Part shown: positions 36,417 through 45,820 of the stretch, piece by piece
Position numbering within the stretch: position 1 is the stretch's first letter
Layout: each line of letters opens with the position of its first letter
Origin: Neisseria sp. 83E34
Lineage (GTDB): Bacteria; Pseudomonadota; Gammaproteobacteria; Burkholderiales; Neisseriaceae
Direction of reading: 5' to 3'
Length of the DNA stretch: 64,000 bases
NCBI RefSeq assembly: GCF_001308015.1
Contig: NZ_LGYH01000010.1
Location: 18,797 to 82,796, forward strand
Program-made: the position numbers and the translations under genes
The notes under the pieces: model-generated
What the model saw: only the letters and a program-made list of their open reading frames with translations
Told to the model about the DNA's origin: nothing
Database searches by the model: none

Positions 36417-38378
36417 TCAGGCTTTATCGTTATTGCGCTGCTCTTCGGTTTTGATTACATCAGAATAAGCAACATTGCTCTCTTCTTGCCTATCAGCTTC
36501 AGGTTGTTGGGCATGCCCTTGGTCGGGCTTTTGCTCTTCATCTTTGCGGATATTGTGGCTGTAATCTTTAGGAGGGCTAGGCTGCTTGCCTTCCATAATT
36601 TCCAAAACCTGATCACGATCGATAGTTTCCCATTCCATCAAAGCTTTACACATAGTTTCCATCTTATCCCGGTTTTCATCCAGAATTTTGTAAGCCACTG
36701 CGTATTGCTCATCTAAAATGCGACGTACTTCGGCATCCACTTTCTGTTGGGTTTTTTCAGAAATATGCTGCGAACGGGTAATGCTGCGGCCTAAGAATAC
36801 TTCGCCTTCATTTTCCGCGTACACCATCGCACCCATTTTTTCGCTCATGCCGAAACGGGTAACCATCTCGCGGGCAATTTGTGTTGCACGTTCAAAGTCA
36901 TTCGAGGCGCCGGTAGAAATGCGGCCGACAAAAATATCTTCGGCAATACGGCCACCGTACAGAATCGAAATCTGGCTCAGCATTTGATCTTTATACATGC
37001 TGATACGGTCGCGTTCCGGCAACTGCCATGTCAAACCCAATGCACGACCGCGCGGCATAATGGTTACTTTATGCACAGGATCGGTAAACGGCAAACTTTC
37101 CGCAACAATCGCATGGCCGGCTTCGTGATATGCAGTCGCGCGTTTTTCATCTTCGTGCATCACCATGCTACGACGCTCGGGACCCATATAGATTTTGTCT
37201 TTAGCATCTTCAAAGTCGCTTTGATCCACTTTAGTTTTATTGCGACGGCCCGCAAACAGCGCAGCTTCATTCACCAAGTTGGCCAAATCCGCACCGGAAA
37301 AACCGGGTGTGCCGCGCGCCAATGATACCAAATCTACTGAAGCATCCAACGGCACTTTTTTGGCATGCACTTTCAAAATCTGCTCGCGACCACGGATATC
37401 AGGCAGCGGCACCACAACCTGACGGTCAAAACGACCCGGACGTTGCAATGCGGGGTCAAGTACATCAGGGCGGTTGGTAGCGGCAATCACAATCACGGTT
37501 TGATTGCTTTCAAAACCATCCATCTCCACCAGCAACTGGTTCAAGGTTTGCTCACGCTCATCGTTACCGCCGCCCAAACCGGCACCACGTTGGCGACCAA
37601 CCGCATCAATCTCGTCAATAAAGATAATACACGGCGCGTTTTTCTTGGCTTGTTCAAACATATCGCGGACACGGCTGGCACCTACACCGACAAACATTTC
37701 CACAAAGTCGGAACCTGAAATACTGAAGAAAGGCACGCCTGCCTCACCGGCAATCGCTTTAGCCAGCAAAGTTTTACCGGTACCCGGGCTACCCGCCAGC
37801 AAAATACCGCGCGGAACACGTCCGCCCAAGCTCTGATAGCGGTTCGGCGATTTGAGATAATCTACAATTTCTTGAACTTCTTCTTTGGCTTCATCGCAAC
37901 CGGCAACATCGGCAAAAGTGACTTTATTGGCATCTTTATCCAAAAGCTTCGCACGACTTTTACCAAAAGAGAATGCACCGCCCTTACCGCCACCGCCTGC
38001 CTGCATGCGCATGAAATAAATCCATACACCAATCAGCAACAGGATCGGCAACATGTTCAATAACAGGCTGGTAAAAATGCTCGGCTTTTCTTCAGGCGTT
38101 ACTTTCAATGCCACTTTTTTGTCCAGTAGCGTTTTTACCAAGTTGTCATCCAAAGGTGCGTTAGTTAAGAACGTGGTTTTATCGTTGCGCTCGCCCTTAA
38201 TCAAATAACCTGAGAAAACCGAGCCTTCAAAATTAACGCTGGCTATCTCACCCTTATTTACCTGCTCGATAAACTGCGAATATGTAATTTCTTTTTTTTC
38301 TTCCTGCTTGCCCACAACAGCATTAAAGGCAATCATCAAACCGACTGCCAATGCTATCCAGACCAACAGGCTTTTCAT
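36417..38378 (-). CDS. ftsH: ATP-dependent zinc metalloprotease FtsH
   Basis: Membrane-anchored AAA protease, 653 aa from the ATG at 38378 (GGGAAG upstream; a start four codons earlier lacks a site). Two N-terminal membrane helices (about 1-20 and 97-117), AAA module with Walker A GSPGTGKT near 196, Walker [13 protein letters not shown] near 247, SRH arginines, and the zinc motif HEAGH near 416. The C-terminal tail is polar and rich in Gln/Glu. Degrades misfolded membrane proteins and LpxC-type regulators in other bacteria. Confidence 0.96.
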   Translation of the reverse strand: MKSLLVWIALAVGLMIAFNAVVGKQEEKKEITYSQFIEQVNKGEIASVNFEGSVFSGYLIKGERNDKTTFLTNAPLDDNLVKTLLDKKVALKVTPEEKPSIFTSLLLNMLPILLLIGVWIYFMRMQAGGGGKGGAFSFGKSRAKLLDKDANKVTFADVAGCDEAKEEVQEIVDYLKSPNRYQSLGGRVPRGILLAGSPGTGKTLLAKAIAGEAGVPFFSISGSDFVEMFVGVGASRVRDMFEQAKKNAPCIIFIDEIDAVGRQRGAGLGGGNDEREQTLNQLLVEMDGFESNQTVIVIAATNRPDVLDPALQRPGRFDRQVVVPLPDIRGREQILKVHAKKVPLDASVDLVSLARGTPGFSGADLANLVNEAALFAGRRNKTKVDQSDFEDAKDKIYMGPERRSMVMHEDEKRATAYHEAGHAIVAESLPFTDPVHKVTIMPRGRALGLTWQLPERDRISMYKDQMLSQISILYGGRIAEDIFVGRISTGASNDFERATQIAREMVTRFGMSEKMGAMVYAENEGEVFLGRSITRSQHISEKTQQKVDAEVRRILDEQYAVAYKILDENRDKMETMCKALMEWETIDRDQVLEIMEGKQPSPPKDYSHNIRKDEEQKPDQGHAQQPEADRQEESNVAYSDVIKTEEQRNNDKA

Positions 38379-38455
38379 GGTGCTTCCCACGGAAACAGGC
38401 TCCCATACATAAAAAATTAAATAAAAACGGATTGTAATTCAGACACACTCTATTG

Positions 38456-39076
38456 TCAGCGTTTATTTTTCCCTAATAGATAAATCTCACTGGAGCGATT
38501 GCGTGAAGCATCGGGCTTGCGTACCTGCACACTTTGAAACACCTCTCTCATTTGTGCCGTAAATTCTTGATAGCCCGCGCCCTGAAACACCTTCACCAGG
38601 AAACAACCTCCTGTTTTCAAGTGGTTGCGGGCGAAATCCAAAGCAAGTTCGCAAAGATAATAGCTGCGCGCCTGATCCGTTACAGAGTTGCCGCTCATAT
38701 TGGGTGCCATATCGCAAATTACAAGGTCTAAAGACCGCCCGCCCAGCAAAGATTCAAACTCTTGCAGCACGCTCTCCTCACGGAAGTCGCCCTGAATAAA
38801 AGACACGCCTTGCACAGGATCCATCGGCAAAATATCCAATGCGAACACCGCCCCGTTGCTGCCTACCAATTTAGCTGCCACTTGTGACCAACTTCCCGGC
38901 GCACTGCCCAAATCGGCCAAAACGGTGCCTTGTTTAATCAGTTTGTCTTTTTCATTGATTTCCAAAAGCTTATAAGCCGCGCGCGCGCGGTAACCCTCCT
39001 TTTGCGCTTTATGCACATAATGATCGTTTACATGCTCGTTCAACCAAGCTTTAGAGGATTTAGAACGCACTGCCAT
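38456..39076 (-). CDS. rlmE: 23S rRNA 2'-O-ribose U2552 methyltransferase
   Basis: FtsJ/RrmJ family, 206 aa. SAM-binding [16 protein letters not shown] near 53-68; catalytic K-D-K-E set visible in part: K near 36-38 ([14 protein letters not shown]), [13 protein letters not shown] near 119-131, and [11 protein letters not shown] near 160. Modifies the A-loop of 23S rRNA. Immediately upstream of ftsH, the same order as in E. coli; divergent from yhbY. Confidence 0.94.
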   Translation of the reverse strand: MAVRSKSSKAWLNEHVNDHYVHKAQKEGYRARAAYKLLEINEKDKLIKQGTVLADLGSAPGSWSQVAAKLVGSNGAVFALDILPMDPVQGVSFIQGDFREESVLQEFESLLGGRSLDLVICDMAPNMSGNSVTDQARSYYLCELALDFARNHLKTGGCFLVKVFQGAGYQEFTAQMREVFQSVQVRKPDASRNRSSEIYLLGKNKR

Positions 39077-39179
39077 CCGATTACTTTCTTTGCGGAAACC
39101 AAGCTGCGTATTATATGTGATTTTTTAGCGGAACTGGCGTAGAATAGCGAATTTATCTGTATATATTTCATTTGGTTCC

Positions 39180-39461
39180 ATGTCAGAAAAACTCACTCCC
39201 CGCGAAATTGCGGAGCTGAAAGCCCGCGCCCATTCATTAAACCCTGTTGTGATGATCGGTCAGCACGGATTAACCGAATCCGTTATTAAAGAAACCGATG
39301 CCGCATTGAAAGCACACGAATTAATCAAAGTCCGCGTTTTGGGTGATGACCGTCAGGAACGCATTGCCATTTGCGAGGCTTTATGCCGCGCAGTAGATGC
39401 CCAGCTCGTTCAGCATATCGGCAAGCTACTGGTTTTATGGCGGAAAAATACAGAAGATTAA
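39180..39461 (+). CDS. yhbY: YhbY-type CRM-domain RNA-binding protein
   Basis: 93-aa single CRM domain: KARAHSLNPVVMIGQHGLTESVI is the signature with the GxxG-like loop, as in E. coli YhbY, which associates with pre-50S ribosomal particles. Divergent from rlmE with about 100 bases between, a conserved neighbourhood around rRNA maturation. Confidence 0.92.
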   Translation: MSEKLTPREIAELKARAHSLNPVVMIGQHGLTESVIKETDAALKAHELIKVRVLGDDRQERIAICEALCRAVDAQLVQHIGKLLVLWRKNTED

Positions 39462-39486
39462 TCATATTTTGAACAATTAACTACAA

Positions 39487-39520
39487 AATGCCTGTCTGAA
39501 AAAGTTTTCAGACAGGCATT
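39487..39520. terminator. DUS-pair terminator between yhbY and trpB
   Basis: AATGCCTGTCTGAAAA / TTTCAGACAGGCATT; convergent genes share it. Confidence 0.82.
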
Positions 39521-39536
39521 GGTCTTTAACTGACCA

Positions 39537-40742
39537 TTACACATCAATTTTGCTCAATACATAATCAATATCTTTGTCGCCCCGACCCGACAGATTCACC
39601 AACAGGCGTTTGCTGCCATCCAATTCTTTAGCGCGACGCAAAGCATACGCAATGGCGTGGGAAGATTCCAGCGCAGGAATAATGCCTTCTTCGCGCGACA
39701 AAGCTAAAAATGCATCAAGCGCTTCTTTATCGGTAGCGGTTTCATAACGTCCGCGTCCAACATCTTTCAAGTGGCAATGCTGGGGGCCGACACCAGGATA
39801 ATCCAGCCCCGATGCAATCGAGTGTACGGCTGCCGGTGTGCCGTCTGCTTCTTGCAGGTAATAACAATTAAAACCTTGGATATTGCCAAACTTGCCTAAA
39901 GTCATGGTTGCGGCATGCCGTCCGGGTTTATCCAAGCCTTCGCCGGCAGGCTCCACACCGACCAAATCTACTGCTTCATCATTGATAAACGCATTAAACA
40001 AGCCCAAAGCATTTGAACCGCCTCCCACGCAGGCAATTACCTCATCCGGCAAGCCGCCATATTGGCTTTGAAACTGTTCACGCGCTTCATGGCCGATAAT
40101 ACTTTGAAAATAAGACACCATCTCAGGATAAGGTGCAGGGCCCACTACCGAGCCGATTGCAAACATGCTGCTGTCCAGCTGGCTCATATAGGCTTCGAAC
40201 GCACTGTCAACCGCTTCTTTTAAAGTGCCCGCACCTGCCGATACAGGCACCAACTTCGCTCCGAGGATTTTCATGCGCGACACATTCGGATGTTCTTTTT
40301 GAATGTCCACCACACCCATGTGGATTTCACATTCCAAACCCAGCAAAGCCGCTGCCGTTGCCAACGCTACGCCGTGCTGCCCGGCACCGGTTTCGGCAAT
40401 TACTTTCTTTTTGCCCAGCTTTTTCGCCAGCAAAACTTCGCCTATGCAATGGTTGATTTTGTGCGCACCGGTGTGGTTTAAATCTTCGCGTTTCAAATAA
40501 ATCTGTGCGCCGCGTTTGGATAGTGTTTGAGCATGATAAATCGGGCTGGGTCGGCCGATATAAGTGGCTTGCAAACGTTTCATCTCTTCGATAAAAGCTG
40601 CATCGCCGATGATGCTGCGGAAGCCTGCTTCGATTTCAGCCAAAGCCGCTGCAAGCTGCGGATGACCTATTCTGCCTCCGTGTTTGCCGAAATTGCCGTC
40701 TGCATCAGGCAGAACCAGCGGGTTCAGTTGTTCGTGTGCCAT
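39537..40742 (-). CDS. trpB: Tryptophan synthase beta subunit
   Basis: PLP enzyme that joins indole and serine to tryptophan. PLP lysine in [11 protein letters not shown] near 90, GGGSNALG near 234, [11 protein letters not shown] near 116. 401 aa, normal. AGGAGA precedes the ATG. No trpA is adjacent, so the alpha subunit must be encoded elsewhere. Preceded by a leader ORF with two Trp codons and a terminator (see 40793-40920), so expression is probably controlled by tryptophan supply through attenuation. Confidence 0.96.
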   Translation of the reverse strand: MAHEQLNPLVLPDADGNFGKHGGRIGHPQLAAALAEIEAGFRSIIGDAAFIEEMKRLQATYIGRPSPIYHAQTLSKRGAQIYLKREDLNHTGAHKINHCIGEVLLAKKLGKKKVIAETGAGQHGVALATAAALLGLECEIHMGVVDIQKEHPNVSRMKILGAKLVPVSAGAGTLKEAVDSAFEAYMSQLDSSMFAIGSVVGPAPYPEMVSYFQSIIGHEAREQFQSQYGGLPDEVIACVGGGSNALGLFNAFINDEAVDLVGVEPAGEGLDKPGRHAATMTLGKFGNIQGFNCYYLQEADGTPAAVHSIASGLDYPGVGPQHCHLKDVGRGRYETATDKEALDAFLALSREEGIIPALESSHAIAYALRRAKELDGSKRLLVNLSGRGDKDIDYVLSKIDV

Positions 40743-40792
40743 TATTTTCTCCTGTATCGAATATGAAATTAAACTTGATGAATTGTAGATAC

Positions 40793-40920
40793 AAAAAAAC
40801 CGCCCGGTATCAACGGAGCGGTTTCAGATTTATACGCCGGATTTGCTTCAGCAAACCGCGCAATCATGCGCCGCAGAAATGCAGTTGCCAATTGCGCCAA
40901 AAGAAGTTTTGCGTATTCAT
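40793..40920 (-). promoter_or_regulatory. trp attenuator upstream of trpB
   Basis: Read on the minus strand, four arms are visible. Arm 1 GCGCAAT (40891-40897), overlapping the Trp codons; arm 2 ATTGCGC (40858-40864) continuing into GCGGTTT (40853-40859); arm 3 AAACCGC (40818-40824); arm 4 GCGGTTT (40797-40803) with an inner CCG/CGG and a T-run at 40793-40799. 1:2 and 3:4 form together (termination), whereas 2:3 (GCGGTTT with AAACCGC) excludes both (read-through). This is the classical trp arrangement. The terminator could also end the upstream methyltransferase transcript, which would not change the reading. Confidence 0.72.
40864..40920 (-). CDS. trpL: trp leader peptide
   Basis: 18-codon ORF MNTQNFFWRNWQLHFCGA with Trp at codons 8 and 11 and a TGA stop that overlaps arm 2 of the attenuator. 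Three further in-frame codons allow an ATG start at 40929. No strong ribosome site is present. With the candidate promoter at 40928-40957, transcription would begin almost at the ATG, so translation may be leaderless. Confidence 0.62.
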   Translation of the reverse strand: MNTQNFFWRNWQLHFCGA

Positions 40921-40927
40921 GCGCAGC

Positions 40928-40957
40928 ATCTTAACATAAGTTTTCTTAGCTTATCAA
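40928..40957 (-). promoter_or_regulatory. Candidate promoter for the trp leader
   Basis: Minus strand TTGATA (40952-40957), 18-base spacer, TAAGAT (40928-40933). A DUS lies just upstream at 40966. Confidence 0.45.
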
Positions 40958-40987
40958 TACTGGGTTTCAGACAGGCATATCGGATTC

Positions 40988-41587
40988 TCAGAGCGGTTTT
41001 CTGCCCAACAGGCGGATCAGCGAACTCTGGCCGGTGTGGCGCGAGCCTTCATGCACTTCCCTGCGCACATGCTCGGCCACGATCCATTCCAGCCCGCCAA
41101 ACACATCCACCATATCGCGCAAAGTTCCCAGCATCGCCGGGTCGCTCGGGCCGCCCGTGCCAAACATAATCTGCTCGGGGTGATAAAACACGCCGGCAAA
41201 CAAACCACCGGGTTCCAGCGCATCGATCACGCGGCGGTACACCTCGCTCCGCTTCGGCTCGGCAAAGTGGCAGAAAATATTGGTGATAACAGCGTAATGC
41301 TCTTGCGGAAAATCAAATTCGGTCAGATCCGCTTGCTGCGTGGCAAAACGGACGCCTTTTAATTCGGCCAATTTCTGCGCTTTTTGCAGCCCCACATCCG
41401 ACAAATCCACGCCCAACACTTCCAAACCGTGCTGCGCGAGAAATGCAGCGTTGCGCCCTTCTCCCGTAGCCAAATCAAGCGCTCTGCCCTGCTTGGGCAG
41501 ATGGTGCAGAATTTCCAGAATAAAATCATTCGGCTCGGTACCGAACACAAATTCTTCGGTATCGTAGCGTTCGTCCCATTTATACAT
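40988..41587 (-). CDS. Class I SAM-dependent methyltransferase
   Basis: 199 aa. SAM-binding motif ALDLATGEGRNAAFLAQHG near 36-54 and VLGVDLSDVGL near 57-67; FCHFAEPKRSEVYRRV near 105. Resembles the small TehB/UbiE-like methyltransferases; the substrate is not evident. AGGAGAGAA precedes the ATG. Upstream of the trp leader on the same strand but with no functional link visible. Confidence 0.82.
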   Translation of the reverse strand: MYKWDERYDTEEFVFGTEPNDFILEILHHLPKQGRALDLATGEGRNAAFLAQHGLEVLGVDLSDVGLQKAQKLAELKGVRFATQQADLTEFDFPQEHYAVITNIFCHFAEPKRSEVYRRVIDALEPGGLFAGVFYHPEQIMFGTGGPSDPAMLGTLRDMVDVFGGLEWIVAEHVRREVHEGSRHTGQSSLIRLLGRKPL

Positions 41588-41645
41588 ATTCTCTCCTCTC
41601 CTTTGCTTGCGGCTCTCTGCACTGAAACAACAGCCTCAATACATT

Positions 41646-41680
41646 TTCAGACAGGCATTAAACAACCATGCCTGTCTGAA
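41646..41680 (-). terminator. Outward-facing DUS pair after yicC
   Basis: TTCAGACAGGCAT / ATGCCTGTCTGAA around TAAACAACC; located just after the yicC stop on the minus strand. Confidence 0.6.
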
Positions 41681-41687
41681 AAACCAT

Positions 41688-42560
41688 CTATTCAATATTC
41701 TGAACCTGTTCGCGCATCTGCTCGATTAACACCTTCAACTCAACCGAAGCCTGTGTGCACTCCGCAGAAATCGCTTTGCTGCCCAAAGTGTTGGCTTCTC
41801 GGTTCAATTCCTGCATCAAAAAATCCAAGCGCTTGCCCACGCTGCCTTTCTGCGTGGTAACAATGCGTTTAACCTCCGCGATATGTGCCCGCAAGCGGCT
41901 GAATTCTTCGTCAACATCCGCTTTTTGCAGGTAAAGTGCAAATTCCTGCTTCAAGCGGTCTTCATCGATATTTTCCACCGCCTCGGCCAGACGGGTGCGG
42001 ATTTTTTCCATATAGGCCTGCAACAAATGCGGGAACAATTCTGCCAAAGCGTCCACTATTTCCGCCATGGCGTCCAGCCTTGTCACAATGTGCTCCTGCA
42101 GCTTCACACCTTCGCGGCGGCGCGTTTCCGAAAACTCTTCCAACGCTTGAACCAGCAAATTCTGCACCGTTTGGGCAAACGCTTCTTCATCCGCCACTTG
42201 GCTAACCAGCACACCCTGAAATTTCAAAATATCCGCCACGGTCAGCTTGCCCAAGCCGTCGTACTTTTTGCGCCATTTTTCGTTTAGCGCGGCCAGTTCG
42301 CCAACCAACGTTTCATTCACATTCAGCGCAACTTCACCATCTTCCGAAGGCTGAACCTGAATACGACATTCGACTTTCCCTCGCACCGCATATTGCGCCA
42401 CTTTTTCACGTAATGTGCTCTCCAGATAGCGCAAATCATCAGGCATTTTGAACTGCACATCCAAATAACGGTGGTTGACCGCCCTGATTTCCAAATTGAT
42501 GCGTTTGCCGCCGCACTCGCCCACCGCATTGGCAAAGCCGGTCATACTGTGAATCGTCAT
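41688..42560 (-). CDS. yicC: YicC-family endoribonuclease
   Basis: 290 aa starting MTIHSMTGFANA, the diagnostic YicC start, with EIRAVNHRYLDVQFKMPDDLR near 26-46 and the C-terminal DFLMQELNREANTLGSK. E. coli YicC is an endoribonuclease that cuts the sRNA RyhB. A coiled helical centre is visible. Divergent from rph across about 100 bases, the same pairing as in enterics. Confidence 0.92.
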   Translation of the reverse strand: MTIHSMTGFANAVGECGGKRINLEIRAVNHRYLDVQFKMPDDLRYLESTLREKVAQYAVRGKVECRIQVQPSEDGEVALNVNETLVGELAALNEKWRKKYDGLGKLTVADILKFQGVLVSQVADEEAFAQTVQNLLVQALEEFSETRRREGVKLQEHIVTRLDAMAEIVDALAELFPHLLQAYMEKIRTRLAEAVENIDEDRLKQEFALYLQKADVDEEFSRLRAHIAEVKRIVTTQKGSVGKRLDFLMQELNREANTLGSKAISAECTQASVELKVLIEQMREQVQNIE

Positions 42561-42662
42561 GGTGTTTTACTCCGAGATTAAAAATAGTGAGTGAAATCGC
42601 TTGCCAATATACCATAAGCCCGCATGATATAATCCACCGCGAATAAATTTTAAGGAAAATCC

Positions 42663-43400
42663 ATGTCAACCGACTATAACCGCACCACCCGCCCTTCTGA
42701 CGCCTTGCGCACCATCACCATCACACCTCACTTTCTTCCCCACGCCGACGGCTCATGCCTGATTGAATTCGGCAACACCAAAGTGATTTGCACCGCATCG
42801 ATTGACGAAAGCCTGCCGCCCTTTCTGCGCGGCCAAGACCAAGGCTGGGTAACCGCAGAATACGGCATGCTGCCCGCCTCCACCGCCACCCGTATGCGCC
42901 GTGAAGCTGCTGCGGGCAAACAAAGCGGACGTACTCAGGAAATCCAACGCTTAATCGGCCGCTCGTTGCGCGCCGTTGTCGAGTTGGACAAACTGGGCGA
43001 ACGCCAGATTCTGATCGACTGCGATGTGATTCAGGCCGACGGCGGCACGCGCACCGCGTCCATTACCGGCGCATTTGTCGCCTTGCAGCTGGCAGTGAAC
43101 AAACTCCTGGATTCAGGCATGCTGATACAAAATCCGATTCGCGAAGCCGTGGCCGCTGTTTCCGTGGGCATAGTGGGCGGCATACCGCTGCTGGATTTGG
43201 ATTATCCCGAAGACTCAGGCTGCGACAGCGACGTCAACATCGTCATGACCGCTTCAGGCAAAATCATTGAAATACAGGGCACGGCAGAAGGCGCACCTTT
43301 CAGCACCGAAGAATTAAGCCGTCTCATCGCACTCGGCCAAAAAGGCATTGCCGAGCTGATAGCGCATCAGCAAAAAGCTTTGGAGCGCAGCGCCGGATAA
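42663..43400 (+). CDS. rph: Ribonuclease PH
   Basis: Phosphorolytic 3'-5' exoribonuclease that trims tRNA 3' ends. [18 protein letters not shown] near 89-106 carries the phosphate-site arginines; [19 protein letters not shown] near 118-136 is the family signature. 245 aa with the C-terminal part intact (some E. coli K-12 strains have a frameshift here; this copy does not). AAGGAAAA lies before the ATG. Confidence 0.95.
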   Translation: MSTDYNRTTRPSDALRTITITPHFLPHADGSCLIEFGNTKVICTASIDESLPPFLRGQDQGWVTAEYGMLPASTATRMRREAAAGKQSGRTQEIQRLIGRSLRAVVELDKLGERQILIDCDVIQADGGTRTASITGAFVALQLAVNKLLDSGMLIQNPIREAVAAVSVGIVGGIPLLDLDYPEDSGCDSDVNIVMTASGKIIEIQGTAEGAPFSTEELSRLIALGQKGIAELIAHQQKALERSAG

Positions 43401-43410
43401 GCAAAGCCGA

Positions 43411-43473
43411 ATGCCTGTCTGAAAACGAGCAACACGGGTTTCTGCGAAGCGAAAACATTTTCAGACAGGCATT
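43411..43473 (+). terminator. Long-loop DUS pair after rph
   Basis: ATGCCTGTCTGAAAA faces TTTTCAGACAGGCAT over a roughly 30-base loop that contains GTTTCTGCGAAGCGAAAAC, itself weakly self-complementary. Confidence 0.55.
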
Positions 43474-43613
43474 TCCAATTCTGCCGCACAAGAATAATTT
43501 ATCAGCCTGAAACCTTGAATTCCCAAGTAAAAATAGTAATAATGTTTCGTTGTTCCCAAACCGCAATAATCTGAATTGTTGCATGTAAAAAATCCGATCA
43601 AGAAAGCAGCAAA

Positions 43614-44837
43614 ATGGCGTTAATCGTACAAAAATACGGCGGCACCTCAGTAGGCTCTACCGACCGTATCAAAAACGTAGCAAAGCGTGTGGCCAAAGCC
43701 CGCGCAGAAGGACATGATGTTGTCGTTGTCGTTTCCGCAATGAGCGGCGAAACCAACCGTTTGGTTGCACTTGCCCACGAAATGCAGGAATTTCCCGATC
43801 CCCGCGAATTAGACGTGATTCTGGCCACCGGCGAACAAGTAACCATCGGCCTTTTGGCCATGGCGCTGAAAAACATCGGCGTAGAAGCCAAAAGCTATAC
43901 CGGCTGGCAAGTTGCCGTGAAAACCGATGCCGCACACACCAAAGCCCGCATCGACCATATCGACGATGAAAACATCCGTGCCGACTTAAAACAAGGCAAA
44001 GTCGTTATCGTGGCCGGCTTCCAAGGCGTAACCGCCGACGGCGACATCTCAACTTTAGGCCGCGGCGGCTCCGATACTTCGGCCGTTGCATTGGCTGCAG
44101 CCTTAAAAGCTGACGAATGCCAAATCTACACCGACGTAGACGGCGTATACACCACCGACCCGCGCGTTGTGCCCGAAGCGCGCCGCATGAGCACTATTTC
44201 CTTCGAAGAAATGCTGGAACTTGCGAGCTTGGGCTCGAAAGTTTTACAAATCCGCTCAGTAGAATTCGCCGGCAAATACAAAGTGCGCCTGCGCGTATTA
44301 AGCAGCCTGCAAGACGGAGGCGAAGGCACTTTAATCACCTTTGAAGAGGACGAAAACATGGAAAAAGCCGCCGTACAAGGCATCGCATTCGATAAAAACC
44401 AAGCCCGCATCAACGTGCGCGGCGTACCCGACAAACCTGGCATCGCCTACCAAATCCTCGGCACCGTAGCCGATGCCAACATCGAAGTTGACATGATCAT
44501 TCAGAACGTTGGCGACGAAGGCACCACCGACTTCTCATTCACCGTGCCGCGCGGCGACTACAAACCTACTTTAGAACTTATGAACGGCCTGAAAGAAAGC
44601 TTGGGCGCTACCGAAATCGACGGCGACGACGGCGTGTGCAAAGTTTCCATCGTCGGCTTGGGCATGCGCTCACATGCAGGCGTAGCGGCAAAAATGTTCC
44701 GCACTCTGGCAGAGGAAGGCATCAACATCCAGATGATTTCCACTTCCGAAATCAAAGTTTCCGTGTTGCTTGATGAAAAATACATGGAGCTGGCTACCCG
44801 CGTATTGCACAAAGCATTTGAGTTGGATAAAGCATAA
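43614..44837 (+). CDS. lysC: Aspartate kinase
   Basis: First enzyme of the lysine/threonine/methionine branch. KYGGTSVGSTDRI near 6-18 is the substrate signature; RGGSDTSAVALAAAL near 151 is the ATP region; two C-terminal ACT domains from about 265 bind the feedback amino acid. 407 aa: the monofunctional enzyme, not fused to homoserine dehydrogenase. No lysine riboswitch was recognised in the 213 bases upstream. Confidence 0.95.
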   Translation: MALIVQKYGGTSVGSTDRIKNVAKRVAKARAEGHDVVVVVSAMSGETNRLVALAHEMQEFPDPRELDVILATGEQVTIGLLAMALKNIGVEAKSYTGWQVAVKTDAAHTKARIDHIDDENIRADLKQGKVVIVAGFQGVTADGDISTLGRGGSDTSAVALAAALKADECQIYTDVDGVYTTDPRVVPEARRMSTISFEEMLELASLGSKVLQIRSVEFAGKYKVRLRVLSSLQDGGEGTLITFEEDENMEKAAVQGIAFDKNQARINVRGVPDKPGIAYQILGTVADANIEVDMIIQNVGDEGTTDFSFTVPRGDYKPTLELMNGLKESLGATEIDGDDGVCKVSIVGLGMRSHAGVAAKMFRTLAEEGINIQMISTSEIKVSVLLDEKYMELATRVLHKAFELDKA

Positions 44838-44852
44838 TCCGCACCAATCAGC

Positions 44853-44901
44853 AAAATGCCTGTCTGAAAACGTGTGTTCCCTGTTTTCAGACAGGCATTT
44901 T
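44853..44901 (+). terminator. DUS-pair terminator after lysC
   Basis: AAAATGCCTGTCTGAAAAC and GTTTTCAGACAGGCATTTT, followed by T residues. Confidence 0.82.
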
Positions 44902-44944
44902 TTATCAAGATATTGTAAATACACTTTGTTTTTATCATATCTTT

Positions 44945-45019
44945 GTCATACTCGGGCTTGACCCGAGTATCTTGAGTTTCGTTAGCTTTAGAGATACTCG
45001 GGTCAAGCCTGTGTATGAC
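44945..45019. repeat. Inverted pair of 28-base dRS3-like elements
   Basis: GTCATACTCGGGCTTGACCC... (44945-44972) contains the internal inverted repeat ACTCGGG/CCCGAGT. A second copy lies inverted at 44992-45019 and differs at two of 28 bases. Size, structure and intergenic place resemble neisserial dRS3/NIME repeats, although the core differs from the meningococcal ATTCCC...GGGAAT. Confidence 0.65.
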
Positions 45020-45067
45020 GGATGTGCTAATTTTTAAATTTTTTTTTTGCTGTAACGCGTGCATTAA

Positions 45068-45101
45068 AATGCCTGTCTGAAACCTTTTTCAGACAGGCAT
45101 T
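45068..45101 (-). terminator. DUS-pair terminator
   Basis: AATGCCTGTCTGAAA / TTTCAGACAGGCATT, loop CCTTT, downstream of the minus-strand hydrolase. Confidence 0.8.
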
Positions 45102-45115
45102 GCCAACATTCCCGC

Positions 45116-45763
45116 TCAAGCCACATTAAACTCAGCCTGCACCATACCGGCCAAATCCAATGCCAATTTATCGCCCGAATGCAGTTCACCTACACCAGCC
45201 GGTGTGCCGGTAAACACCACATCGCCTGCTTTCAAGCCATAGCTGTCGGCCAATTCACGCAAAATAGCAGTAATCGGATAAATCATATGCGACGTTTGGC
45301 CGCGTTGGCGTGTTTCGCCGTTCACTTTGAAAGTAAACGCACAATCTTGTGCATCCGGCAATTTTTCCGCCGCAATAAAATCCGACAGGCAAGCGGCGCC
45401 GCGGAAACCTTTGGCTTTAGTCCACGGCAACCCTTTTTCTTTCAAACGGCTTTGCACATCGCGCGCCGTCAGATCCAAGCCCACGCCGTAACCTGCAATA
45501 ATGCCGCTTAAATCGCCTTGCAAACCATCCGAATCTTTGCCGATCAGCAGAACCAATTCGCATTCATAATGCACCGAACGGCTGTATTCAGGCAGGCATA
45601 TGGTGCTGCCGTTTTGCAGAATGCTGTTGTTCGGCTTCATAAACACCACAGGTTCCGTAGGCGTTTCGTTTTTCAATTCGGCAATATGATCTACATAATT
45701 CCGGCCGATGCAGTAAATATTATTCACGCCAACAACCTGCTGCTCCAGTTTTACCTCAATCAT
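45116..45763 (-). CDS. Fumarylacetoacetate hydrolase-family protein
   Basis: 215 aa, the small single-domain form. NIYCIGRNYVDHIAEL near 15-30, HYECELVLLIG near 69-79 with the metal-binding Glu pair, and VVFTGTPAGVGEL near 183-195. Family members hydrolyse or decarboxylate acylpyruvates, oxaloacetate or related diketo acids; substrate not decided by sequence. GGAGAACAT precedes the ATG. Downstream of proS with its own terminator between. Confidence 0.85.
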   Translation of the reverse strand: MIEVKLEQQVVGVNNIYCIGRNYVDHIAELKNETPTEPVVFMKPNNSILQNGSTICLPEYSRSVHYECELVLLIGKDSDGLQGDLSGIIAGYGVGLDLTARDVQSRLKEKGLPWTKAKGFRGAACLSDFIAAEKLPDAQDCAFTFKVNGETRQRGQTSHMIYPITAILRELADSYGLKAGDVVFTGTPAGVGELHSGDKLALDLAGMVQAEFNVA

Positions 45764-45781
45764 GATGTTCTCCTAATCCAT

Positions 45782-45813
45782 AAAAAACCGTTTGAACAAA
45801 GCCCAAACGGTTT
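45782..45813 (-). terminator. proS terminator
   Basis: Minus strand AAACCGTTTG / CAAACGGTTT with a nine-base loop, then TTTTT. Not DUS-derived. Confidence 0.88.
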
Positions 45814-45820
45814 CTATGCT

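Noticed and set aside
40793..40824. Reading the hairpin only as the methyltransferase terminator
   Set aside because: Possible, but the Trp-codon leader and the two competing upstream pairings make a trp attenuator the better explanation.
43474..43613. Lysine riboswitch or Lys-rich leader before lysC
   Set aside because: The small ORF there (MFRCSQTAII) has no lysine run and I see no lysine-riboswitch core.
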